A stretch of DNA of 64,000 nucleotides from Treponema putidum (GTDB taxonomy: Bacteria; Spirochaetota; Spirochaetia; Treponematales; Treponemataceae). Positions 34,066 through 47,906 of this stretch are shown piece after piece. The notes under the pieces were generated by a model. That model was given only the letters and a program-made list of their open reading frames with translations. It was not told the DNA's origin and did no database searches. The stretch spans positions 2,279,694-2,343,693 of the forward strand of contig NZ_CP009228.1 in the NCBI RefSeq assembly GCF_000755145.1, given 5' to 3'. Numbering within the stretch: position 1 is the stretch's first letter; each line of letters begins with the position of its first letter. The translations under genes and the position numbers were made by a program.

Positions 34066-34989
34066 TGAGCGGAAAATTCCTTATACGGTTTTAGGAAAAA
34101 GCTCAGGAGATTTTAAAGTTCAAGTTTCCGTTTTGGTATTAAACCGCGGTGCCCGATATTATCTTTCTTCTCTTTTTCAAAACTTAATATATCTTGGTTT
34201 TAATTCTATTGTATTTGTGGACAGCTCTCAAAAAGGATTTGAACTTGAATCCTTGTCTTCTCAATTTCCTGAAGTTAAATTTTTAGTTCCGCTTGAAAAA
34301 GTTACTATAGGAGAAATGATTAACCTCGGCATTTCGGAAGTATCTTCGGATTATGTCATGGTTCTGTGGAACGATATGGCTTTATCTTCTTCAAGTTTTC
34401 CTATAAGTGTGATAGATACTCTTACCCAATCTGATGTAATATGCACCGCTCCGGTTTTAATCGACGAAAAAAACGCTCTTATTCCCGTTCAGAGTGTTCC
34501 CTCTCTTACACGCAGGGATTTTTCGACGGAACAATTTTTGTGCAGAAAAGATTTAACCCATACTATTTATATGTATGATTTTGCCGGTATCTATAATCGG
34601 GAAAAATTTATTGAAATAGGAGGATTTGATTATACGATAGACAATCCTTATTGGCAAAATTTGGATTTCGGATTTAGAGCCCATCTGTGGGGTATGGAGA
34701 TTCTTATTTCAAATTTATATAAAATGAAATATGCCGGAGCCTCTCCCCTTGAAGATGTTTCTGCAGATGATTCTTATATAAAATTTTACTTAAAGAATTT
34801 AGCACCTCTTGTAGGTAAAAAAGGAGGGAGCTTGCCTTGGTATTTGTTTTTTTCTTATGCAATAAGATCAGGCTTAAATCCTTTTAAGGCCTATAAACAT
34901 TTTAAGGCCGTACAAGATTGGGTGCACATAAACAAATACCGTTTTGTAAAATCACCTCAAGATTTAATTTATAAATGGGAGCCTAGAAT

Positions 34990-34993
<4 letters not shown>
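34040..34993 (+). CDS. GT2-like glycosyltransferase-fold protein
   Basis: A 317-residue cytoplasmic protein with a GT-A, family 2-like core: VQVSVLVLNRGARYYLSSLF at the start, the IVFVDSSQKG strand, and the DYVMVLWNDMAL strand, where WNDM occupies the place of the metal-binding DxD. A later FDYTIDNPYWQNLDFGFRAHLWG block resembles the acceptor-side ED motif of GT2 enzymes. It overlaps the spiro-SPASM gene by 26 bp and the fusion gene by four (ATGA), so the three are made together. A sugar transfer role is plausible, though the missing classic DxD makes activity uncertain. Confidence 0.78.
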
Positions 34994-39119
<4,126 letters not shown>

Positions 39120-39122
39120 GTT

Positions 39123-40298
39123 ATGTATAATTTTGAATTTGATGTACCGGTTAAAATTTTATTCGGTAAGGGCAGTATTGAGAACCTCGTACCTGAGATT
39201 CTCAAATACGGAAAAAGGGTTCTCCTATGTTACGGCGGCGGAAGTATTAAAAGAATGGGGCTTTATGACACAATCGTCAAAAAATTTGATCAGGCAGGGA
39301 TCTTTTATAAAGAGCTTTCCGGTGTTTCGCCTAATCCCCGAATTGAAGAAGTTGAAGAGGGTATAAAAATAGTCCGCGAACATAAGCTGGATTTTATTCT
39401 ACCTGTCGGAGGGGGAAGCACAATCGACTGTTCAAAGGCTGTTTCTGCAGGCGTAAATTATGCAGGTGCCCCTTGGGACTTGATTACGGGCAAGGCTGAA
39501 ATTAAAAACGTACTCCCGATAGGAACGGTACTGACTCTTTCTGCTACAGGCTCCGAGATGAACTGTGGAGCCGTTATTTCAAACCTTAAAACGAAAGAAA
39601 AGCTGGGCTTCGCTGCTCCGGTTCTTCTTCCTAAATTTTCGATTCTCGATCCCGAATACACTTATTCGGTTCCTAAGAATCAGACGGCGGCAGGCACGGC
39701 CGATATTATGAGCCACACCTTTGAATCTTATTTTACCCTTGATGACGGGGCTTATCTTCAAGACAGGTTTGCAGAAAGCATCTTAAAAACCTGTATCGAA
39801 TACGGACCCTTGGCTATTAAGAATCCTGAAAACTATGAAGCCCGCTCAAACCTTATGTGGGCAGGTACATGGGCTATAAACGGCCTTTTAACTGACGGCA
39901 AAAAAACGGCTTGGTCGGTTCATCCTATGGAACATGAGCTGAGTGCTTTTTATGACATTACTCACGGAGTAGGCCTCGCAATTTTAACCCCTCATTGGCT
40001 GCATCATTGCTTAAACGATAAAACCGTTAAAAAGATTGCCGATTACGGTATAAATGTTTGGGGACTTCAAAAAGGAGAAGAAGTTTACAAAACTGCCGAA
40101 AAGGCAATAGAGCATACTTCGAACTTTTTTAAATCTCTCGGCATTCCTATGACCCTGAGGGAAGTGGGAATAGGCGAGGAGCATTTAAAAGAAATGGCAG
40201 AAGCCGCTGTCGCGCACAGAGGTAAAAACGGAGTTATCTACGGCTTTCAAGAACTTCGTGCCGATGATGTTTATGCAATCTTTAAGGCAGCTCTTTAA
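39123..40298 (+). CDS. Iron-containing alcohol dehydrogenase
   Basis: A 391-residue group III alcohol dehydrogenase, close in plan to butanol dehydrogenases (YqhD/BdhA): NFEFDVPVKILFGKGSIENL at the start, PVGGGSTIDCSKAVSAG for NAD(P) binding, SATGSEMNCGAVISN, and the metal-binding blocks TADIMSHTFESYF and MEHELSAFYDITHGVGLAIL. Likely reaction is NAD(P)H-dependent reduction of aldehydes to alcohols in the cytoplasm. It lies three bases after glpK and eight before ruvB, so it is part of the long run. The substrate is not readable. Confidence 0.92.
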   Translation: MYNFEFDVPVKILFGKGSIENLVPEILKYGKRVLLCYGGGSIKRMGLYDTIVKKFDQAGIFYKELSGVSPNPRIEEVEEGIKIVREHKLDFILPVGGGSTIDCSKAVSAGVNYAGAPWDLITGKAEIKNVLPIGTVLTLSATGSEMNCGAVISNLKTKEKLGFAAPVLLPKFSILDPEYTYSVPKNQTAAGTADIMSHTFESYFTLDDGAYLQDRFAESILKTCIEYGPLAIKNPENYEARSNLMWAGTWAINGLLTDGKKTAWSVHPMEHELSAFYDITHGVGLAILTPHWLHHCLNDKTVKKIADYGINVWGLQKGEEVYKTAEKAIEHTSNFFKSLGIPMTLREVGIGEEHLKEMAEAAVAHRGKNGVIYGFQELRADDVYAIFKAAL

Positions 40299-40305
40299 GT
40301 AAACT

Positions 40306-41337
40306 ATGAGAGATGATTTTGAGGTAGTGCGCCCCGAAGAACAGGCCGGGGACGAAAAGGACAGAGCTCTTCGTCCCCGATCTCTTTTGGATTTTCAGGG
40401 TCAGACAAAAGCAAAAGAGAATCTTTCCGTTTTTATAAAGGCTGCCCGCGAAAGGGGAGAAAGCTTAGATCATCTTTTTTTGATAGGCCCGCCGGGCTTG
40501 GGAAAAACCACCCTTGCCCAAATTACGGCCAACGAGCTCGGTGTAGACTTTAAGGTTACGGGAGCTCCTGCCCTCGATAAGCCTAAAGATCTCGCAGGAA
40601 TTTTAACCACCTTGACGGAACGCTCCGTATTCTTTATAGATGAGATTCACCGTTTAAAGCCTGCCATCGAAGAGATGCTCTATATTGCAATGGAAGACTA
40701 TGAACTTGACTGGATAATAGGGCAGGGGCCGGGAGCCCGCACCGTGCGTATTCCGATTCCGCCTTTTACCCTTGTCGGAGCAACTACGAGGGCAGGCATG
40801 GTTTCAAGCCCTCTTATAAGCCGCTTCGGTATTGTTCAGCGTTTTGAATTTTACAGCCATGAAGAACTTGCCTCAATTATAAGCCGTTCCGCTTCAATCC
40901 TTGAAATCAAAATAGAAAAGAAGGCCTCTATTGCCCTCGCCAGATGTTCACGCGGTACACCGAGGGTCGCAAACCGTCTATTGCGTCGTATGAGGGACTT
41001 TGCCCAAGTTGCAGGCAAAAGCTCAATTGACGAGATGACGGTTGCAGCAGGCCTAAAGCAGCTAAACATCGACGGTCTAGGCCTTGAAACCTATGACAGG
41101 CAGATACTCTGCTCCATTATCGAAAATTACTCGGGCGGCCCCGTCGGTGCCGAAACCCTTGCAATTTCGATAGGCGAGTCTCAGGACACCTTAGAGGACT
41201 ATTACGAACCCTATCTTATTCAGTCCGGCCTCCTCCAGCGCACTCCCCGCGGCCGCATGGTTACCCTTAAAGCATACGAACACCTCGGCCTAAAGCCGCC
41301 TAAACTAGGGGATGGGCAAAACGGTCTCTTTGATTAG
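40306..41337 (+). CDS. ruvB: Holliday junction branch migration helicase RuvB
   Basis: A 343-residue AAA+ motor that with RuvA drives Holliday junction migration. Motifs: [14 protein letters not shown] (Walker A), FFIDEIHRL (Walker B), [20 protein letters not shown] (sensor 1 and trigger region), [19 protein letters not shown] (sensor 2) and the C-terminal winged helix with [18 protein letters not shown]. Length is normal. It ends the long plus-strand run; ruvA and ruvC are not next to it. A decayed region follows. Confidence 0.96.
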   Translation: MRDDFEVVRPEEQAGDEKDRALRPRSLLDFQGQTKAKENLSVFIKAARERGESLDHLFLIGPPGLGKTTLAQITANELGVDFKVTGAPALDKPKDLAGILTTLTERSVFFIDEIHRLKPAIEEMLYIAMEDYELDWIIGQGPGARTVRIPIPPFTLVGATTRAGMVSSPLISRFGIVQRFEFYSHEELASIISRSASILEIKIEKKASIALARCSRGTPRVANRLLRRMRDFAQVAGKSSIDEMTVAAGLKQLNIDGLGLETYDRQILCSIIENYSGGPVGAETLAISIGESQDTLEDYYEPYLIQSGLLQRTPRGRMVTLKAYEHLGLKPPKLGDGQNGLFD

Positions 41338-41411
41338 AAGGGATAACCCAGCTCAATCATAAGCCTCTTTATTCGGCGGGCATTATAATATTTTTTGACC
41401 ATTCAGGTTTT

Positions 41412-41720
41412 TTATCTTCTAATTTGAAGGTTGTAGAAATTCTCTTTTAAGCCCGGATATTTTTCATATTCCGATGAGGCTAAAATTTTATCGGCAGCTT
41501 TAGACCCTAAGACTTTCATAACATCCAAACCTGACGGTATAAAGCTGTCTTTTACATTTGGAGAAGTCGCCGTTTCCTGTGTATAAGAATCAAAAACAAA
41601 TCTTTGTCCGAAAAGTTTCCATGATATTCGACGAAATCGCTTATGGGGTTATAAATATCCGACCAAATTTTAAATATTGTTTGGTTCTATTTTGTGCAGG
41701 CAGGGTGTGATCTGCAATAA
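41412..41720 (-). pseudogene. DUF3160-like gene remnant
   Basis: On the minus strand, an open stretch of 66 codons (41609-41412) reads GQRFVFDSYTQETATSP then SFIPSGLDVMKVLGSKAADKIL and ends after a PGLKENFYNLQI block. The FDSY and P.GLDVM..LGS features resemble DUF3160 proteins, which are normally several hundred residues. Upstream, in two other frames, fragments HTLPAQNRTKQYLK and SDIYNPISDFVEYHGN fit the preceding part of the same family, so the gene is shifted more than once and lacks both ends. Borders are approximate. It lies between ruvB and the GntR-type regulator. Confidence 0.6.
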
Positions 41721-41777
41721 AAGTACTTATGATGATGCACTTTAGACTTTTTCTGTTAAAATTTCTCCTCCGTCGTT

Positions 41778-41834
41778 TCATTGGAAAGTTTTATAGTTCT
41801 TGTTTAAGTCTTTTATGTTTAAAATATAATCCAT
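41778..41834 (-). pseudogene. 5' remnant of an ABC transporter ATPase gene
   Basis: An 18-codon frame with a good GGGAGA ribosome site, MDYILNIKDLNKNYKTFQ, that looks like the first strand of an ABC ATPase before the Walker A loop. It then stops, and a second ribosome-like GGAGGAGA follows 10 bases later with no usable start. It lies directly behind the GntR/YtrA-type regulator, the place where a YtrB-like ATPase usually sits. I take it as what remains after a deletion. Confidence 0.55.
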
Positions 41835-41849
41835 AATTTTCTCCCGTTA

Positions 41850-42227
41850 TTATTCTTCATCAAAAAGAAGCTTTATGATCTCTAAAAATTCTTTTTGCGT
41901 TATCTTTAACCTTTTGGCCTCATCTATAGCCTCGGTTATCTTTTCTTCGATTATACATATTCCAGCTTCCTTGAGCCTTTCAGGATTTTGATAGGCCACA
42001 AAGGAACCCTTTCCTTGAACCGAGTCTATAAAGCCGTCTCTTTCCAATTCATCATAGGCTCTCTTGGTGGTAATAACTGAAATTTGTAAATCCTTTGCCA
42101 ATGTCCTTATAGAGGGGAGGGGAGCTCCTTCTTCTATTTCTCCGTTTAGGATTGCCTTTTTTATAGCAGAATATACCTGTTCGTATATTGGAGCTTGGGA
42201 TGAATTGGATATAATTATTTTTAAAAT
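41850..42227 (-). CDS. GntR-family (YtrA-type) transcriptional regulator
   Basis: About 125 residues: a GntR winged helix (APIYEQVYSAIKKAILNGEIEEGAPLPS, continuing RTLAKDLQISVITTKRAYDEL and FIDSVQGKGSFVA) plus a short helical tail, the YtrA subgroup that controls ABC transporters. The family start corresponds to about 42227, where the codon is ATT, with no ATG, GTG or TTG in frame until about 42368, some 47 codons upstream. So either an ATT start is used (an AGTAGG site lies upstream), or a base change hides the start, or a longer form is made. The ABC gene it would control survives only as a fragment. Confidence 0.78.
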   Translation of the reverse strand: MLKIIISNSSQAPIYEQVYSAIKKAILNGEIEEGAPLPSIRTLAKDLQISVITTKRAYDELERDGFIDSVQGKGSFVAYQNPERLKEAGICIIEEKITEAIDEAKRLKITQKEFLEIIKLLFDEE

Positions 42228-42378
42228 TTTCTTACGCCTACTTGAAAAAATAGCAGACCTAAAAAGAAATTTTATAAAATTAAGGAAAACCTCAAAAACT
42301 GAAATTTTTCGATGTTTCCTTAAGTAAATACATTTCCCTCTTCTCTTTTTCTTTAAATTTTGATACATTATAAGGTAT

Positions 42379-45144
42379 ATGTTAGATTCTATAATTAAAA
42401 TTCTTTTCGGTTCAAAGCATGAGCGGGATATTAAGGCCATGCTCCCGATTTTACACAAGATAAATGAAAAAGAGGCTTGGGCCCTTTCTCTGTCTGAGGA
42501 AGAGTTTAAGGCAAAAACGAATGAGTTTAAAGAACGCTATCAAAAAGGAGAATCCTTGGATTCTTTTATTCCTGAAGCCTTTGCCCTTGCGAGGGAGGCG
42601 GCTAGGCGTATATTGGGGGAACGTCCTTACGATGTTCAGATTTTAGGCTCCCTTGTTCTCCATTCAGGTAAGATTGTTGAAATGAAAACGGGCGAAGGTA
42701 AGACCCTTATGAGTGTTGCCGCTGCCTACTTAAACAGCCTTACAGGTAAGGGCGTTCATATTGTAACTGTAAACGATTACCTTGCAGAACGGGATGCCGA
42801 CTGGATGAGACCCGTTTATTCTTATCTCGGTGTAAGTGTCGGTGTCATTCTTTCCAATATGGAAAACGATGCCCGCCGTATAGAATATAACTGCGATATA
42901 ACATACGGTACCAATAACGAGTTCGGCTTTGATTACCTCCGCGACAATATGCAGATGAGGCTCAAGGACAAGACCCAAAGAGAATTTTCTTTTGCAATAG
43001 TAGACGAAATTGACTCTATTTTGATAGATGAGGCTAGAACTCCCTTGATTATTTCGGGGGCTGCCGAAGACGATACAATGCGCTTTTTTGAGGTTGACCG
43101 CCTCATAGGTCAATTAAAAGAAGTCGAAAAAAATCCCGAGACGGGCGAGTATCCGAATGAGCTTGAAGGAGAAGAAGTTATCGGAGACTACACGATAGAC
43201 GAAAAGAGTAAGAGAATTTCCTTTACAGATTCAGGTATGCTCCATATTCAGGATATCCTCCAAAAGCAGGGACTTATCAAAAGCGGAAACCTTTTTGATG
43301 AAGAAAACTTTGAATATATTCATTACTTTACCCAATCGGTAAGGGCACATGTTCTTTTTCATATTGATGTGGACTATGTTATTCAAGATGGTCAGGTACA
43401 GATAGTAGACGAGTTTACAGGCCGTGTTTTAGAAGGACGCCGTTATTCGGACGGGCTCCATCAGGCTATCGAAGCTAAGGAACATATTAAAATCGCCCAA
43501 AGAAACAGAACCCTTGCGACCATTACTTTCCAAAACTTTTTTAGAATGTACGATAAACTTTCCGGTATGACCGGTACGGCAGATACGGAAGCCGTCGAGT
43601 TTACAAAAATTTATAAATTGGATGTTGTAGTTATTCCGACCAATCTTCCGGTTGTCCGAAAAGACGAACACGATGTAATCTACCTTAACGAGAATGATAA
43701 GTTTGAAGCCCTTTGTACCGAAATAAGCGAGGCTTATAAGAGAGGACAGCCTGTCCTCGTAGGCACGGTTTCGATAGAAAAATCGGAGCTTATTTCAAAA
43801 CTCTTAACAAAAAGAGGCGTAAGGCATGAGGTTTTAAACGCCAAAAATCACGAGAGGGAAGCTCTTATAATTGCAGAAGCCGGAGCAAAGGGTTCCGTTA
43901 CCATAGCCACCAATATGGCGGGACGAGGTACTGATATTAAGCTGGGCGGAAGTCCCGAAATGAGGGCTAAAAAACGCACGGGCACAAATCCCAATCCCGA
44001 CTATTATGAAAAAGTTCTTGCCGAAGAATATGCAAAATGGCAAAGCGACTATAATGAGGTAAAAGAACTAGGAGGCCTTTATGTAATAGGTACGGAGCGT
44101 CATGAAAGCCGCCGAATCGATAATCAGCTTCGAGGCCGTTCAGGCCGTCAAGGAGACCCTGGACGCTCCAAATTCTTCCTTTCCCTCGATGATGACCTTA
44201 TGAGGCTTTTCGGAGGCGAAAACTTAAAAAATGTTATGTCCAAGATAGGAATGAGGGCAGGGGAGCCCATCGAGCATCCTTGGATAAATAAGAGCATCGA
44301 AAAGGCTCAGACAAAGGTAGAAAACCGAAACTTCGATATTCGAAAACATTTGTTGGAATATGATGACGTACTAAACGAACAGCGCTCCTTTATCTATGAA
44401 CAGCGAAATGCAATCCTTGCAGACGAAAATCTTATCGAGCGTATTTACGCAACCCTCGAAGAATTTATAAGCGAGAAATTCGATGAGTATAGTTCAAGCT
44501 CAAAGGCAGAAAAAGAAGAGAAAAAACGTCTTATAAAGGATATCTTTAGGGAAAAGTTTGCCTATACTCTGACCGAAGAAGATTTTGCAAACATCGATAA
44601 AAAGAATCATGAAGAAGAGATAAACGAATTTGTAGAGCATTTTACAAAGGAGCTTAAAGGAAAAGAAGCTCTTGCAGGTAAAGAAAATCTAAACATGTTT
44701 ATCCGCTATCAATACTTGCAGGCTATCGACAAAAAATGGCTCGATCATCTTGAAAATTTGGAGTCCTTGCGTGAGGCAGTTTATCTTCGCTCCTACGGGC
44801 AAAAAAATCCTTTAACCGAATACAAACTTGAAGGCTTCGATATTTTTTATTCCATGCTCGATGATATAAGAATCGAAATAGCATCCCGTCTTGTTCGGGT
44901 TCAAATCAGAACCGAAGAAGAAGCATCTTCGCGCCAAATGCGTTCCATTCAGGGAAATGCTCAGCACAACTCAATGGGAAGTTTTTCGGGTGCAGGGCAG
45001 GGAATGGGTCCCACAGCCCTTTCTTCACGAAGCCGTCCTGAAAATGCTCAGGTGGTGCGTGCCGTTCCCAAGGTCGGAAGAAACGAACCTTGTCCCTGCG
45101 GCAGCGGAAAAAAATATAAACACTGCTGCGGAAGAAATGGATAA
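42379..45144 (+). CDS. secA: Preprotein translocase ATPase SecA
   Basis: SecA drives protein export through SecYEG. The 921-residue product carries [10 protein letters not shown] (Walker A), [16 protein letters not shown] (DEAD box region), [25 protein letters not shown] and the [12 protein letters not shown] motif of the second motor domain. The preprotein crosslinking domain and the C-terminal zinc-binding SEC-C motif ([13 protein letters not shown]) are intact. No good ribosome site precedes the ATG; an AAGG is very close. It is divergent from the GntR-type gene. Confidence 0.97.
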   Translation: MLDSIIKILFGSKHERDIKAMLPILHKINEKEAWALSLSEEEFKAKTNEFKERYQKGESLDSFIPEAFALAREAARRILGERPYDVQILGSLVLHSGKIVEMKTGEGKTLMSVAAAYLNSLTGKGVHIVTVNDYLAERDADWMRPVYSYLGVSVGVILSNMENDARRIEYNCDITYGTNNEFGFDYLRDNMQMRLKDKTQREFSFAIVDEIDSILIDEARTPLIISGAAEDDTMRFFEVDRLIGQLKEVEKNPETGEYPNELEGEEVIGDYTIDEKSKRISFTDSGMLHIQDILQKQGLIKSGNLFDEENFEYIHYFTQSVRAHVLFHIDVDYVIQDGQVQIVDEFTGRVLEGRRYSDGLHQAIEAKEHIKIAQRNRTLATITFQNFFRMYDKLSGMTGTADTEAVEFTKIYKLDVVVIPTNLPVVRKDEHDVIYLNENDKFEALCTEISEAYKRGQPVLVGTVSIEKSELISKLLTKRGVRHEVLNAKNHEREALIIAEAGAKGSVTIATNMAGRGTDIKLGGSPEMRAKKRTGTNPNPDYYEKVLAEEYAKWQSDYNEVKELGGLYVIGTERHESRRIDNQLRGRSGRQGDPGRSKFFLSLDDDLMRLFGGENLKNVMSKIGMRAGEPIEHPWINKSIEKAQTKVENRNFDIRKHLLEYDDVLNEQRSFIYEQRNAILADENLIERIYATLEEFISEKFDEYSSSSKAEKEEKKRLIKDIFREKFAYTLTEEDFANIDKKNHEEEINEFVEHFTKELKGKEALAGKENLNMFIRYQYLQAIDKKWLDHLENLESLREAVYLRSYGQKNPLTEYKLEGFDIFYSMLDDIRIEIASRLVRVQIRTEEEASSRQMRSIQGNAQHNSMGSFSGAGQGMGPTALSSRSRPENAQVVRAVPKVGRNEPCPCGSGKKYKHCCGRNG

Positions 45145-45188
45145 TAATCGGTAATGTAGTAATTGATAATTTGTAATTGGTATTTGGA

Positions 45189-45776
45189 ATGAAAAAAAAA
45201 CTTGTGGTTATGGTTTCGGGAAACGGTTCTAATCTTCAAGCTGTAATTGACGGAATAAAAAACGGCTCCATTGATTATAAGATTGAGGCTGTGGTTTCAA
45301 ATAAAAAAGAAGCCCTTGCCCTCAGCCGTGCCGAAAGGGCTGGAATAAAAACTATTTATCGTCCCTTTAAAAAAGGTTCATCTCGGAATGAATATGATGC
45401 TCTCCTTGCCGAAAAAGTTAAAGAGTTTAAGCCCGATTATGTTTTATTATTAGGCTGGATGAGAATTTTAACTGACAGTTTTATAGCTTCGTTTAAGGAT
45501 AGGCTTATAAATCTTCATCCTGCCCTGCCCGGAACATTTCCCGGGACGGAGGCTATCGAGAGGCAGTACGAAGCCTTTATGAAAGGGGAAATCTCAGGCT
45601 GCGGAATTATGACTCACTTTGTTCCGGATGAAGGAGTCGATTCGGGGCCGGTAATTTTTACTGAAGAAGTGCCGGTTTTTCAGGGAGACAGGCTTGAAGA
45701 TTTTGAAAAAAGAGTGCATGAGGCGGAGCATGCCCTTGTCATAAAAACGTTAAGATTTTTATCGGAGGTTCGATAA
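45189..45776 (+). CDS. purN: Phosphoribosylglycinamide formyltransferase PurN
   Basis: PurN moves a formyl group from 10-formyl-THF to GAR, step 3 of purine synthesis. About 195 residues from the ATG at 45189 (MKKKLVVMVSGNGSNLQAV). Key blocks: LLGWMRILTDSFI, the catalytic INLHPALPGTFPG (Asn and His) and HFVPDEGVDSGPVI (Asp). An in-frame TTG at 45177 is less likely. Its stop lies within the first hairpin of an inverted-repeat element in the leader of purH, which follows 82 bp later. The two enzymes form a purine pair. Confidence 0.94.
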   Translation: MKKKLVVMVSGNGSNLQAVIDGIKNGSIDYKIEAVVSNKKEALALSRAERAGIKTIYRPFKKGSSRNEYDALLAEKVKEFKPDYVLLLGWMRILTDSFIASFKDRLINLHPALPGTFPGTEAIERQYEAFMKGEISGCGIMTHFVPDEGVDSGPVIFTEEVPVFQGDRLEDFEKRVHEAEHALVIKTLRFLSEVR

Positions 45777-45840
45777 GCATCTCTGCAGAAATTCTGCCGA
45801 GATGTTTATCTTCGAGTTTTGTGCAAATCACAAAACATCG
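45772..45840 (+). repeat. Two-hairpin element in the purH leader
   Basis: Hairpin 1 spans 45772-45810 (GATAAGCATCTCTGCAG pairing with CTGCCGAGATGTTTATC around a short loop); hairpin 2 is CGAGTTTTGTG/CACAAAACATCG at 45813-45840. The element overlaps the purN stop and ends 5-7 bases before the purH GGAGGG site. Near-identical parts occur, inverted in the window but in the same sense relative to the gene, in the leader of glgA (60404-60552). Confidence 0.7.
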
Positions 45841-45858
45841 TGTTATGGAGGGAAGATT

Positions 45859-47460
45859 ATGGGATTGGTATTGGCATCGGTTTCTGATAAAACTGGTTTA
45901 AAGGATTTTGCCTCCCGCTTAAAAGCGGCAGGTTATGATTTTATTGCATCAGGAGGAACGGCAAAGGCCTTACAAGAGGCCGGCATTAAAGTAAAAGAAG
46001 TCTCGGAATACACCTCTTCTCCTGAAATTTTAGGCGGGAGGGTTAAAACTCTTCATCCTATGATTCACGGCGGTATTTTAGCCCGCGATACCGAAGAGGA
46101 TAGAGCAGAGCTAAAATCTCTCGGCTTTAGCGGCATAGACATTGTTATAGCCAACCTATACCCCTTTGAAAAAACTATCAGTTCTCCCGATTCTACTGAA
46201 AGCGATTGTATTGAAAACATAGACATAGGCGGTGTAGCTCTTTTAAGGGCTGCCGCAAAAAACTATTCCAGAGTTACGGTTATCTGCGACCCTGCCGACT
46301 ATGACGAAGTTTCTTCCGAAATTGAAAAGACGGGAGAGGTTCCTCTTTCTTTACGCAAAAGATTGGCAATAAAGGCCTTTGATATTTGTACCCGCTACGA
46401 TGCTGCAATAACTTCTTGGCTTAGCGGGCTAAGCCGGCTTAGCCGCAATATGGAAGAAAAGACCTCTCTTGCCCTGTGTGCTTATCCCGGACAGGATTTG
46501 CGTTATGGGGAAAACCCTCATCAAAAAGCTTGGCTCTATACAAATGAGCCTAAGGCCGGTCCCTTGGGAGGAAGGGTCTTACAGGGAAAGGCCCTTTCCT
46601 ATAACAATATCCTAGATGCCGACGCTGCATGGAGGGCTGTTTCTATGTTTAAAAAACCTGCAGCCGTTGTGGTAAAACACCTTACTCCCTGCGGCCTTGC
46701 CGAAATAAATGAAGAGCCTACAAAAAGCTCTTCATCTTCTTCCCCTGATTCGGAAGTTTCTATTGCTTTAAGAGCTGCAATCGACTGCGATCCCGTTTCG
46801 GCCTTTGGAAGTATAATCGCCTTAAACCGTCCCTTCGATAAGCCTTCGGTTGAAGCCCTTGGAACCTTATTTGTTGAATGTATCATAGCTCCTATTTTTA
46901 CCGAAGAAGCAAAAGAACTTTTATCCGGCAAAAAAAACTTACGCTTAATTGAAGCTCCTATGTGTCAAGAAAAAGAACCGTATGAATATAAGTCTGTCTT
47001 GGGAGGCTTTTTAAAGCAAGAAAAAGACTTAGGAGACCCCGAAGGTACTGAATATAAGGACGCAGCGGAAAGGAAGGCTGAGCCTTTAGAAAGGGCTCTT
47101 TTGAAATTTGCTATGAAAGCTTGTACCATGGTTAAGTCCAATGCAATCCTGCTCGCTGCCCCGATAGACCTGTCAAATCCCCAAAAAGGCTTTTGCTCAG
47201 TCGGCATAGGCTGCGGTCAGCCCAACCGAGTAGATGCAGCCCGCCAAGCTATCGAAAGAGCCGGCGAAAGAGCTAAAAACTCTGTTCTAGCCTCAGATGC
47301 TTTTTTCCCCTTTCCCGACACAATCGAAGAAGCGGCCAAGGCCGGCATAAAAGCCGTCATCCAGCCCGGCGGCTCAATCCGCGATGAGTTGAGCATTGCA
47401 GAATGCAATAAAAATGGAATGGCCATGCTGATAACTGGGGTAAGACACTTTAAGCATTAG
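45859..47460 (+). CDS. purH: Bifunctional AICAR transformylase/IMP cyclohydrolase PurH
   Basis: PurH does the last two steps to IMP. The 533-residue product begins MGLVLASVSDKTGL, set by a GGAGGG site at 45846-45851. The cyclohydrolase domain (FIASGGTAKALQEAG, GRVKTLHPMIHGGIL, IDIGGVALLRAAAKN) is followed by the transformylase domain with VVKHLTPCG (the KHxxPCG motif), LRYGENPHQKA, VKSNAI and the ending IQPGGSIRDE and TGVRHFKH. Between the domains, a WLSGLSRLSRN stretch is encoded by nested perfect palindromes (46418-46444). Overall length is normal. Confidence 0.95.
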   Translation: MGLVLASVSDKTGLKDFASRLKAAGYDFIASGGTAKALQEAGIKVKEVSEYTSSPEILGGRVKTLHPMIHGGILARDTEEDRAELKSLGFSGIDIVIANLYPFEKTISSPDSTESDCIENIDIGGVALLRAAAKNYSRVTVICDPADYDEVSSEIEKTGEVPLSLRKRLAIKAFDICTRYDAAITSWLSGLSRLSRNMEEKTSLALCAYPGQDLRYGENPHQKAWLYTNEPKAGPLGGRVLQGKALSYNNILDADAAWRAVSMFKKPAAVVVKHLTPCGLAEINEEPTKSSSSSSPDSEVSIALRAAIDCDPVSAFGSIIALNRPFDKPSVEALGTLFVECIIAPIFTEEAKELLSGKKNLRLIEAPMCQEKEPYEYKSVLGGFLKQEKDLGDPEGTEYKDAAERKAEPLERALLKFAMKACTMVKSNAILLAAPIDLSNPQKGFCSVGIGCGQPNRVDAARQAIERAGERAKNSVLASDAFFPFPDTIEEAAKAGIKAVIQPGGSIRDELSIAECNKNGMAMLITGVRHFKH

Positions 47461-47586
47461 GAAGCGTCATCGTTACGTTTTTTTGACTACTTTTTCGCTT
47501 GTTGTTGATAAATGCTCTTGTATTATTCAAAAAAAATGGTAAGCTATTAAAAGGTTAATTTGAAAAAGTTTTATGAGGAGTTTAAA

Positions 47587-47892
47587 TTGAATCCCTTTGA
47601 TATTATGAAAAATGCAAAAGAAATCCAAGAAAAAATTGCTAATATTAAATCTGACCTTGATCAAGAAGCTGTTGAAGGAGTTTCAGGCGGAGGACTTGTA
47701 AAAATACGTTTAAAAGGCAGTTTTGAAGTTGAGTCCATTGAGCTTGATCCTGTAGCTGTAGACAATCGAGATGTTCCTATGCTTCAAGATTTAATTAGGG
47801 CTGCTCATAATGATGCGGTTGCAAAACTAAAAGAACTTTTACAAAATAAACTCGGGCCCCTTGCAAGTCTTGCAGGCGGTTTACCTTTTTAA
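47587..47892 (+). CDS. YbaB/EbfC-family nucleoid-associated protein
   Basis: A 101-residue dimeric DNA-binding protein, typically encoded directly before recR, as here. Features: NPFDIMKNAKEIQEKI helix, EGVSGGGLVKIRLKG, the IELDPVAVDNRDVPMLQDLI block and a GLPF end. I choose a TTG at 47587 because a GAGGAG ribosome site lies nine bases before it; an upstream TTG at 47560 has none. It is 14 bp from recR and likely shares its transcript. Confidence 0.9.
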   Translation: MNPFDIMKNAKEIQEKIANIKSDLDQEAVEGVSGGGLVKIRLKGSFEVESIELDPVAVDNRDVPMLQDLIRAAHNDAVAKLKELLQNKLGPLASLAGGLPF

Positions 47893-47906
47893 GAGAGGAT
47901 TAAAGG

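Noticed and set aside
42228-42458. N-terminal extension of the GntR-type regulator
   Set aside because: It runs antisense across the secA start and has no family match; the protein family begins near 42227.
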